Origin: Candidatus Solibacter sp.
GTDB taxonomy: Bacteria; Acidobacteriota; Terriglobia; Bryobacterales; Bryobacteraceae
Length of the DNA stretch: 19,685 nt
NCBI GenBank assembly: GCA_017883345.1
Contig: JADGNT010000004.1
Location: 1 to 19,685, forward strand
Direction of reading: 5' to 3'
Position numbers and translations under genes: made by a program. Positions 9,201 to 13,891 of this stretch are shown one piece after another (the stretch's first letter is position 1; the number at the start of each line of letters is the position of its first letter). The notes beneath the pieces were generated by a model. That model searched no databases and was not told where the DNA came from. It saw only the letters and a list, made by a program, of their open reading frames with translations.

Positions 9201-9502
9201 AGCAGGCGCGCACAGAAGCCGTGCACCGTGGAGACCCAGGCGCGCTCCAGTTTGGCGCGTGTTTCGGGCAGTTCTTGGAATGCCTGCGCCAGCTTCTTGC
9301 GCATGTTGCCGGCGGCCTTCTCGGTGAAGGTGATGGCCAGGATGCGCAGCGGATCGACGCCGGCGGCCACCAGTTGGCGGAAGTACTCCACCAGCACGGT
9401 GGTCTTGCCCGACCCGGGTCCGGCCACGACACAGGCATCGAGGTGGCGCTGGGCGACATCGACGGCGTCGAGCTGATCGGCGGTGAACGGGATGCCGCTC
9501 AT
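6278..9502 (-). CDS. addA: AddA-like UvrD helicase with PD-(D/E)XK nuclease
   Basis: The 1074-residue protein carries all superfamily 1 helicase motifs: Q-motif FTADQ, Walker A AGPGSGKT (27-34), ITFTEKAA, Walker B with LMDEFQDT, GDINQSIFGFR, DNFRS, VHSAKGLEFP and VAMTRAEHH. The C-terminus is a nuclease with GQVDLW (Asp958) and VDYK (Asp971, Lys973). Cys859, Cys1058, Cys1061 and Cys1068 are placed as in iron-sulfur nuclease domains. With the AddB-like partner it should form a helicase-nuclease that resects double-strand ends for RecA. The ATG at 9502 has GGAGG 4 bases upstream and gives MSGIPFTADQ; an in-frame ATG at 9529 would lie within the inserted element region. It overlaps the preceding 56-codon ORF by ATGA. 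Confidence 0.93.
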   Translation of the reverse strand: MSGIPFTADQLDAVDVAQRHLDACVVAGPGSGKTTVLVEYFRQLVAAGVDPLRILAITFTEKAAGNMRKKLAQAFQELPETRAKLERAWVSTVHGFCARLLRENAVFAGIDPEFGVLDATQSWRMQQESMRGAIDALFEQHREAMRGLIRGLSSNEFEQAVLAAYDTMRGAGVRVEQLPDFRAPAGVTLDEINDTLNAIRNESLGAWSLAQKEHLEAALEGAERILSAHSPLAALRATSAFTCDLRKCRRGNNAYDLVKIMREQIEAAEYGLITAHYALERELLMEILRRFDRLYRERKQQAGALDFADLEEFTVRLLEEHADTRARLQRQFDHILMDEFQDTNGQQAKLIQLIRPPDRFYAVGDINQSIFGFRHADPAGFVHYRDDVLARGRHLVQLVDNFRSRAEILRAVETVTAGTPGIEDRSLVAGRKFLDAPDYSVEVIAAPELAIEAQWVAQCAAQCAARRALEIGESAFRDIAVLVRNTEVIPAFTAAFDAARIPYLVNRGRGFYASREVNDLTHLLRVIANPRDEISLAVVLRSPLVNASEEALLRLKIGGETLGSTLGRTDPAAFADEDQARLAHFAARLREWRQRREYVTFDRLLLSAIDDCGYPSSGNLDKFLAQARDAAVRMSLDEFVAELALVREENPREPDAPPEDSSNAVKIMTVHSAKGLEFPVVFVAAIHKGVNTSVPVVAFSRHHGLGARWRNPAGGLDSGGAIDDLFLHALRQEWSRREEEESSRLLYVAMTRAEHHLVLSFSATGRKPANWDKLVTGRLALDLSAPRDQVVVYHAPDGQPWKARIRIVQEAPEQAAPELFTRPRAPQQESPVMQVSLPVVEEQQDSNATVTALSVFASCPRKYYLSHYLGFVGRPRKPGEAAIASGAPEDLSAGEFGTQVHALLAGNPVPEPAPDALRLAEVFRQSPLARRAARATRIAREFDFLMAMEDLVIRGQVDLWFEEGGELVVVDYKTDEVSTAEAHHRARDYGLQLRLYALAVERVAGRAPDRAWLHFLRPDTLVEVDLTPTLIESPEQTVRDFQEAQSKLDFPLNEGEQCKRCPYFRDLCPAGTVA
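6379..6409. repeat. Perfect 14-bp-arm palindrome inside addA
   Basis: Bases 6379-6392 and 6396-6409 are exact reverse complements separated by only three bases, giving a 31-bp hairpin. It lies in the addA-like reading frame, about 100 bases before its stop, and encodes ESPEQTVRDF on the minus strand. No T-run follows on either strand, so it is not an ordinary intrinsic terminator. Confidence 0.9.
8110..8133. repeat. 12-bp tandem duplication within addA
   Basis: The unit CGGCACATTGAG occurs twice in direct succession (8110-8121 and 8122-8133). On the minus strand it is in frame and encodes the repeated AQCAAQCA stretch, so it adds four residues without breaking the gene. Confidence 0.85.
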
Positions 9503-9512
9503 GCGCCCTCCG
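9482..9512. repeat. 31-bp flanking duplication, copy at addA start
   Basis: This stretch matches 9649-9679 at 25 of 31 positions, with the final 15 bases (9498-9512) identical to 9665-9679. It holds the addA ribosome site and start codon on the minus strand, encoding MSGIPFTA. The other copy encodes MSTVPFAG. The two bracket the palindromic element at 9517-9636. Confidence 0.85.
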
Positions 9513-9669
9513 GAAAGTGGGGCAGCCAATCCTGGCTGCCGCCGGCTTTCAGCCGGCGTTTGCTGGGTGCGAAGACTCGCTCATGGCCCGAAAGCGCCGC
9601 CTGAAAGGCGGCTGCAGGCAAGATTGCCTGCCCCACAACTATTGCACCGGCGAATGGGACGGTACTCAT
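9499..9669 (-). CDS. 56-residue linker ORF created by the inserted element
   Basis: The reading frame starts with an ATG at 9669 that overlaps the addB-like stop (ATGA, 9669-9666) and ends with a TGA that overlaps the addA-like start (ATGA, 9502-9499). GGAGG lies 4 bases before its ATG. Its first residues (MSTVPFAG) mirror the addA N-terminus (MSGIPFTA), while the middle is translated from the palindromic element (AILPAAAFQAAL, KRRLKAGGSQDWLP). It resembles no known family. Its likely significance is to carry ribosomes from addB to addA. Whether a stable peptide is made cannot be judged from sequence. Confidence 0.45.
   Translation of the reverse strand: MSTVPFAGAIVVGQAILPAAAFQAALSGHERVFAPSKRRLKAGGSQDWLPHFPEGA
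9517..9636. mobile_element. 120-bp palindromic REP/MITE-like element
   Basis: The ends are imperfect inverted repeats: GTGGGGCAGCCAATCCTGGC at 9517 and, read from the other strand at 9636, GTGGGGCAGGCAATCTTGCC. Inside are four small hairpins: GCAGCCA/TGGCTGC, GCCGGC/GCCGGC around TTTCA, GCCGCCT/AGGCGGC, and GCAGGCA/TGCCTGC. No transposase gene is present, so it would be a non-autonomous element. It sits between the addB-like stop and the addA-like start, flanked by the 31-bp duplication. Confidence 0.75.
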
Positions 9670-9679
9670 GCGCCCTCCG
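9649..9679. repeat. 31-bp flanking duplication, copy at addB end
   Basis: Partner of 9482-9512 (25 of 31 identical, 15-base identical core at 9665-9679). It spans the last codons of the addB-like gene, its stop, and the ATG of the 56-residue ORF. Before the insertion this was probably the original addB-addA junction. Confidence 0.85.
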
Positions 9680-12374
9680 CTTGCTCGGCGGCGGCGGCCA
9701 CCTCGATCCGGCAGATGTCTTTGGCATCGCAGAAGCGGCAACTGTCGCGGTCGGCGGGTACGATCTCCACGCGGCCGCGGCGGATCTCCTCCACGATGCG
9801 CAGGGTCCGCTCGCGCGCGGCTTCCAGCCACTTCTCGGGCAGCGCGAGGCTGTCCATCAACGGAGCGTCGCTCCACCCGGCGTACTCGATACCGCCTTTT
9901 ACTCCCACGTAGAACATGCCGGCCGGGCGGAAGTTCAAGTCCTCCGCGGCCATCATATAGAGGGGCGCCTGCATCAGGTTCTCATTCTTCAGCTTGTCCT
10001 TGACGCGCTGCGCGGCGCTGTACTTGTAATCCAGCACGAAGGCGCGGCCGTCGGGCGCGACATCCAGGCGGTCAATGCGCCCGAAAATTTCCACGCCTTC
10101 GGCGAGGGGAAAGGCGAAGTCTTTTTCGGTCTGCGATTGGAACACCCCGCGCGGCCACGCGTCCAGGCTGGTAAAGCGCTTGAGGTCGTCCAGCATGGCG
10201 TTGCGCAGACGCTCGGTGTGATAGCCGTTGGGGATGTGCGCTGCTTTCAGGTGGCGCGCGAAAATCTGTTCAAAGAGCGGCTCCATGTCGCGCGGCTGCT
10301 GCCACCATTCGGCCAGCACCTCGTGCACGATGTTGCCCTGTTCGAGGAAGGAGAGACGCTCCTCGGGGCGCGGCGGGGCGGTCTCGAGACGCATCAGGCG
10401 TAGCGTGAAGTACTGAAACGGGCATTGCAGGAACGTCTCTAGCGCCGTGGCCGAAAGGCGGGCCGTCTTTTGGCGCAGGAAATCGAGCAGGTCAGGTGCG
10501 GCGATCTGCGCGGCGATCCGCGCCGCGCCGCGCGGTGCGGGCAGGCTGCGCGGCGCGGGACGCACGGCCACCGCATCCACCGGCGGCTCGAGCAGATCTT
10601 CCAGGTAGATCGACTGCAAATTGCGTTCCCCGCGCGCGTCGAACTCCGGGTAGGAGAGGGTGACCAGCATGGTGGCGCGGCTGGTAGCGGTAGAGAACAG
10701 GGCGCGCTCCTCGCGCTCGCTCTCGGCGGCGGTGCGCACACGGATGCCGCCGGCATTCAGGCGGCAGCGCGCCGGGTCGGGGAAAAACGGGTCCTGCTGG
10801 TGGATCTGCGGGAACTGTTTCTCCACCATCCCGCAGACAAACACGATGGGCAGCACCCACTGGCGCGCTTCCTTGGCGCCGATCACGTGAACCACGTTGC
10901 GCCGTCCGTCCTCCAGGCGCAGCGGCTTGAGGCGCAGCACGCTTTTGACGGCGCGCCAGTAGTCCTCCATACCGATCTCGCGCGCGCCATCGAGCGCCGA
11001 GGCGGCGTCGGCGAGCGCCTCATCGAAAAGCTGGAGCGCGGCCGACTGGCTGCGCCACTGGAGCGCGAGTTCATGGGTGGCGGGCTCGGCGGGCGGCGCC
11101 GGGCGGAAGAGATTGCGCAGCGTGCCGAAGCGCGCCGCCCAGTTCCTGGGGGTGAGCGCGAAGCCGCGCCACTCTTCGAGCGCGGCGAGCGATTCCAGCT
11201 TGTGCAGCAGACGGTCGGCGCCCGTGCGCGGTTGGCCATCGCCCGCGAGCAGCAGCGACCGCAATTCGCTCAGGCCGGCGTTGGGGATCTGCTCGCGCAC
11301 GTCGAAATCGAAGGTGTCCGCCATGGCGAAATCGGCGAAGCGCGGGGTGAGGCGCAGGACCGCGAGGGTGCGCGCGTGGTCCCAGCCGCCGAGCATCGCC
11401 TCGATGGCGCCCGCGAGGAAGCGCACCACGGCGTGGCGTTCCAGCCTGGTATCGAAATAGAAGCGGGCCGGGATGCCGAAGCGTTCCAGCGTGGAGCGCA
11501 GCGCCGGCACGTAGATCTCGGGGGCGCGCACGATGACGCCCATCTCGCGGAAGGGGCGTCCCGCGGTGGCCTGAAGAAGAATGCGGCGCGCGATCTCTTC
11601 GACTTCGCGCTCGATGCCCGGCGCCTTGACCAGCGCCAGAGCGGGCCGGGCTCGCCGGGCACGGGTGCGCTCCTGGTCTACCACAGCGGTGAAGCCCATG
11701 GCGGTGAGACGCGTGCGGAGGGCGGGCGTGAGATCCTCGTCGCCAAGGGTGAGGGTGAGATCGGCGTGCCTGCCCATGGCGGCCACCACGCGCAGTTCGG
11801 GATCGGGGAGGGCGTGAAAGCCATCCATGCAGATGGTCGAGATACCGTGTAACCCCTGCGCTGTAATCTGTGCGGCGGCCAGCTCCAAACGCCGTGCGCG
11901 CATCGCCAGACCGCGGCGAGCGAGTTGGCGATCCACCTCCTGGTAGACGGCGAGGAAGGCGTCGCCGAGGGGGACATCGGGGAGAGAGGCGGCGAGGCGG
12001 GCGCTATCGCAGCCGGCGGAGGCGAACTCCTCGATGGTGTGCGCCAGCGAGTTCGAGAAGCCGTGGAACCGGATGACGCGGGAAAACTCGGGGCGCGCGA
12101 CGCGTTGTGCGGCCTCTTCCACCAGGAGGTAAAGCACGGCGCGGGGAACCTCGGCAGCGCCGCCGGCATAGTCGCGAACGAAGCTGGAGAGGGTTTGGAT
12201 CAGGCTGCCGCGAAATACCAGGCCCTCGCGGGCGAGACGATTCTGCAGGTGCCGCGCCATGGTGTCGGTGGGCACCAGGAGGCGAATGGCCGAATTGCCC
12301 GAGAGCGCCTGGCGAAAGCGATCCAGGATGTTGGTGGTTTTGCCGGAGCCGGCGGGTCCCGAGAGCAACCGCAT
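9666..12374 (-). CDS. addB: AddB-like helicase/nuclease subunit with iron-sulfur cysteines
   Basis: The 902-residue protein begins with a Walker A loop GPAGSGKT (6-13), as in AddB, and has a degenerate helicase-like body. Its C-terminus is a PD-(D/E)XK nuclease with GRIDRLD (Asp768) and LDYK (Asp782, Lys784). Cys651 with Cys879-x2-Cys882-x5-Cys888 is the iron-sulfur pattern known for AddB. It should partner the AddA-like helicase in double-strand break resection. B. subtilis AddB is longer (about 1166 residues), so this is a compact form. I chose the ATG at 12374, which has TGGAG 4 bases upstream; the frame extends to 12545 but that part lies antisense to nothing conserved and overlaps vapC. 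Confidence 0.9.
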   Translation of the reverse strand: MRLLSGPAGSGKTTNILDRFRQALSGNSAIRLLVPTDTMARHLQNRLAREGLVFRGSLIQTLSSFVRDYAGGAAEVPRAVLYLLVEEAAQRVARPEFSRVIRFHGFSNSLAHTIEEFASAGCDSARLAASLPDVPLGDAFLAVYQEVDRQLARRGLAMRARRLELAAAQITAQGLHGISTICMDGFHALPDPELRVVAAMGRHADLTLTLGDEDLTPALRTRLTAMGFTAVVDQERTRARRARPALALVKAPGIEREVEEIARRILLQATAGRPFREMGVIVRAPEIYVPALRSTLERFGIPARFYFDTRLERHAVVRFLAGAIEAMLGGWDHARTLAVLRLTPRFADFAMADTFDFDVREQIPNAGLSELRSLLLAGDGQPRTGADRLLHKLESLAALEEWRGFALTPRNWAARFGTLRNLFRPAPPAEPATHELALQWRSQSAALQLFDEALADAASALDGAREIGMEDYWRAVKSVLRLKPLRLEDGRRNVVHVIGAKEARQWVLPIVFVCGMVEKQFPQIHQQDPFFPDPARCRLNAGGIRVRTAAESEREERALFSTATSRATMLVTLSYPEFDARGERNLQSIYLEDLLEPPVDAVAVRPAPRSLPAPRGAARIAAQIAAPDLLDFLRQKTARLSATALETFLQCPFQYFTLRLMRLETAPPRPEERLSFLEQGNIVHEVLAEWWQQPRDMEPLFEQIFARHLKAAHIPNGYHTERLRNAMLDDLKRFTSLDAWPRGVFQSQTEKDFAFPLAEGVEIFGRIDRLDVAPDGRAFVLDYKYSAAQRVKDKLKNENLMQAPLYMMAAEDLNFRPAGMFYVGVKGGIEYAGWSDAPLMDSLALPEKWLEAARERTLRIVEEIRRGRVEIVPADRDSCRFCDAKDICRIEVAAAAEQAEGA

Positions 12375-12447
12375 CGGCTCCAGTGTAGCGCAGGGCGAAG
12401 AAAAATCGAACAGGAGATTTAGTGCCTGGCCGCTGGAAGAGATCGGT

Positions 12448-12840
12448 TCAGCCGGCTGCGGACCCAATGACGAGATCGAGGCCGGCAGCGTCGGCGAACG
12501 CCCGGAAATCCCGGTCTCGCGTAAGGAGAGGAATCCGGCGATCAATACAGCTTTGGGCGATCAGGGCATCGCCGAGGCGCGCCTTGCGGCGCTTTGCCAA
12601 CACCTTTGCTCGTAACTCGCCTGCCCGTTGCCAATAGCCAGGCCCGACCTCGATGAGAGGCAGTTCCGAGAGAGTTTGCGAAACCTCTACAGAAAGCTGC
12701 GGGTCGCTCAACACTTCGGTGAGCACAACGGGCACCATCAGCACCTGCCGGTCCTGGAGCGCCCTATCGAGCAACTCCGCGTCCTCGCCGCCATCTCCTT
12801 GCAGGAAGGCGATCCAGGTGCTGGTGTCGACCGCGATCAC
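12448..12840 (-). CDS. vapC: VapC-like PIN-domain toxin
   Basis: The 130-residue product is a PIN domain, with acidic residues at Asp5 (MIAVDTSTW), Glu42 (LTEVL), Asp91 (LGDALIAQ) and Asp109 (LLTRDRDF). These form the usual metal-binding site for RNA cleavage. The GTG start at 12840 overlaps the antitoxin stop in a GTGA, typical of coupled toxin-antitoxin pairs. Chromosomal VapC proteins usually cut tRNA or rRNA; the target here is unknown. The stop lies 73 bases before the addB-like start on the same strand. Confidence 0.9.
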   Translation of the reverse strand: MIAVDTSTWIAFLQGDGGEDAELLDRALQDRQVLMVPVVLTEVLSDPQLSVEVSQTLSELPLIEVGPGYWQRAGELRAKVLAKRRKARLGDALIAQSCIDRRIPLLTRDRDFRAFADAAGLDLVIGSAAG

Positions 12841-13040
12841 CGGTCGGCCTTCAGCTCATCTGACGTGAGCGTGAAGCGAACCTTGCCCCGGAGTTGGCGT
12901 AGCTGCGCGTAGGCCTGCGATGCGGCAACCAGTTGCAGGCCGGTACGAACAGTCTGGGTGATGCCGCTACCGGTGGCGCGTTGTGCCTTTTTGAGCAGCT
13001 CCGGTGGCACCTCGACGGTGATCTTGCGCGCTGTCTCCAT
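12837..13040 (-). CDS. vapB: VapB-like antitoxin
   Basis: The 67-residue protein has an N-terminal ribbon-helix-helix-like segment (ARKITVEVPPELLKKAQRATGSGITQTVRTGLQL) and a charged C-terminal tail (LTSDELKADR) of the type that blocks the toxin's active site. The ATG at 13040 is preceded by GAGGCG. It is the first gene of the vapBC-like pair. A -10-like TATACT and ATACC repeats lie immediately upstream, consistent with autorepression. Confidence 0.85.
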   Translation of the reverse strand: METARKITVEVPPELLKKAQRATGSGITQTVRTGLQLVAASQAYAQLRQLRGKVRFTLTSDELKADR

Positions 13041-13048
13041 GACGCCTC

Positions 13049-13068
13049 AGTATACCATACCCGATACC
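13049..13068 (-). promoter_or_regulatory. vapBC promoter region with ATACC repeats
   Basis: On the minus strand TATACT (13054-13049) fits a -10 element just upstream of the vapB start. It overlaps a cluster of three ATACC units on the plus strand (13052-13056, 13057-13061, 13064-13068). This arrangement would suit an operator bound by the VapB ribbon-helix-helix dimer. No clear -35 is visible. Confidence 0.4.
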
Positions 13069-13102
13069 AGCATCGACTATGGCCCAACGGGTCAGCCTTA
13101 TG

Positions 13103-13124
13103 CCACGCCCTATCTTGGGCGTGG
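13103..13124 (-). terminator. Hairpin after higA (weak terminator candidate)
   Basis: CCACGCCC (13103-13110) and GGGCGTGG (13117-13124) are perfect 8-bp arms around a 6-base loop, starting 9 bases past the higA stop on the minus strand. There is no following T-run, so it may instead be a transcript-stabilising hairpin or a Rho-dependent end. Confidence 0.4.
13107..13119. repeat. 13-bp direct repeat flanking higBA, left copy
   Basis: GCCCTATCTTGGG here is repeated at 13879-13891. Together the two copies bracket the higBA-like pair. The right copy covers the last codons of the VIT/VWA gene. A 13-mer can repeat by chance in a window this long, but a pair placed so close to both module edges is less expected. 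Confidence 0.6.
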
Positions 13125-13133
13125 GGGTGCTCT

Positions 13134-13544
13134 TTACGCCAGGAATACTGCCGGGGAAACGTGAAAGAACTCGGCGAGCTTGCGGATGTGGGCCTTGCTG
13201 AGTTCCCGCTTGCCGTTCAGGACCAGGGAAGCGATGGAGCGCGCACCGAAGATGGGGGTCAGGTCCGCCGCCCGCAAGTCGCGCTGTTCCATGAGGAATT
13301 GGATCATGCCGATGGGATCGGCCGGCGGAAGCGGGTAGGTGCGCTCATCGTATTCTTTGACGAGGGTGGCGAGAAGGGAATGGAGCGCGATTTCCTCTGG
13401 GCCTGCGGCGCCGTGCTCAATCGCTCGGCTCAGTGGCTCCATTATTTCGATGAAGTGATCCATTTCCTCGCCCGTCTCGATGCGCTTGGGCATCGTCCGG
13501 GAGAGCAACTTTCCATATTTGGCAGGGCTTAGGGTTAGCACCAT
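13134..13544 (-). CDS. higA: HigA-like antitoxin with HTH domain
   Basis: This is a COG5499-type antitoxin of about 136 residues. The N-terminal part (TLSPAKYGKLLSRTMPKRIETGEE) resembles HigA family members and the C-terminal half is a helix-turn-helix (LRAADLTPIFGARSIASLVLNGKRELSKAHIRKLAEFFHV). I prefer the ATG at 13544 because AGGA lies 8 bases upstream and family proteins begin MxLTLSP; an ATG at 13553 is also in frame. The gene overlaps the end of the higB-like toxin gene by 10 bases, or 19 with the other start. The toxin-first order is typical of higBA. Confidence 0.88.
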   Translation of the reverse strand: MVLTLSPAKYGKLLSRTMPKRIETGEEMDHFIEIMEPLSRAIEHGAAGPEEIALHSLLATLVKEYDERTYPLPPADPIGMIQFLMEQRDLRAADLTPIFGARSIASLVLNGKRELSKAHIRKLAEFFHVSPAVFLA

Positions 13545-13828
13545 TTCTTCCATTCCTCTCGATCGTATTCCTTGTGAGTCAACAGCGCTTTCACATAGAT
13601 TTCACGGCCGGCAAAGAAAACGGTCGTAATCAGCCGGTAGCGATTGTGCCCCAGATTGAACACGAGCACTTCGCCAATCAGGTCCGCGCCAGGAAACTTG
13701 ATGCGCACGTCGGCGAGGCAAGTCCAATTGGCGGCGGCCGCGGTGCGGAACCAGTTCAGCGCGTCGGATTCTGTCCCCGGATGTTTGGCTGTGAGTTTTT
13801 TGAGCCCGTGCCGGCTGACCACGTTCAC
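13535..13828 (-). CDS. higB: HigB-like RelE-family toxin
   Basis: The 97-residue basic protein matches the HigB_toxin family: MNVVSRHGLKKL, HPGTESDALNWFR, DVRIKFPGADLIG, VFNLGHNRYRLI and EIYVKALLTHKEYDREEW. Such toxins cut mRNA on the ribosome. The GTG at 13828 gives the conserved N-terminus but has no Shine-Dalgarno; a palindrome lies 8 bases upstream. It precedes and overlaps the higA-like gene. Confidence 0.9.
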   Translation of the reverse strand: MNVVSRHGLKKLTAKHPGTESDALNWFRTAAAANWTCLADVRIKFPGADLIGEVLVFNLGHNRYRLITTVFFAGREIYVKALLTHKEYDREEWKKWC

Positions 13829-13835
13829 AAATAGA

Positions 13836-13854
13836 TGTTATCAAAACGATAACA
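13836..13854. promoter_or_regulatory. Palindromic operator of the higBA module
   Basis: TGTTATC (13836-13842) and GATAACA (13848-13854) are perfect 7-bp arms with a 5-base spacer, directly upstream of the higB start. This is the expected form of an operator for an HTH antitoxin dimer, although binding by HigA is inferred. Confidence 0.65.
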
Positions 13855-13878
13855 CATATGCAAGCGAGAAATGTCTCT

Positions 13879-13891
13879 GCCCTATCTTGGG
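13879..13891. repeat. 13-bp direct repeat flanking higBA, right copy
   Basis: Identical to 13107-13119. It overlaps the stop codon and last codons of the VIT/VWA gene, so an insertion at this point could leave that gene's end intact. Confidence 0.6.

Noticed and set aside
7061..9604. Long rightward frame antisense to addA
   Set aside because: It lies opposite a gene with all helicase motifs; the translation is low-complexity and shows no known domain.
10470..11852. Long rightward frame antisense to addB
   Set aside because: Opposite the AddB-like coding region with no recognisable domain; it reflects GC-rich codon usage.
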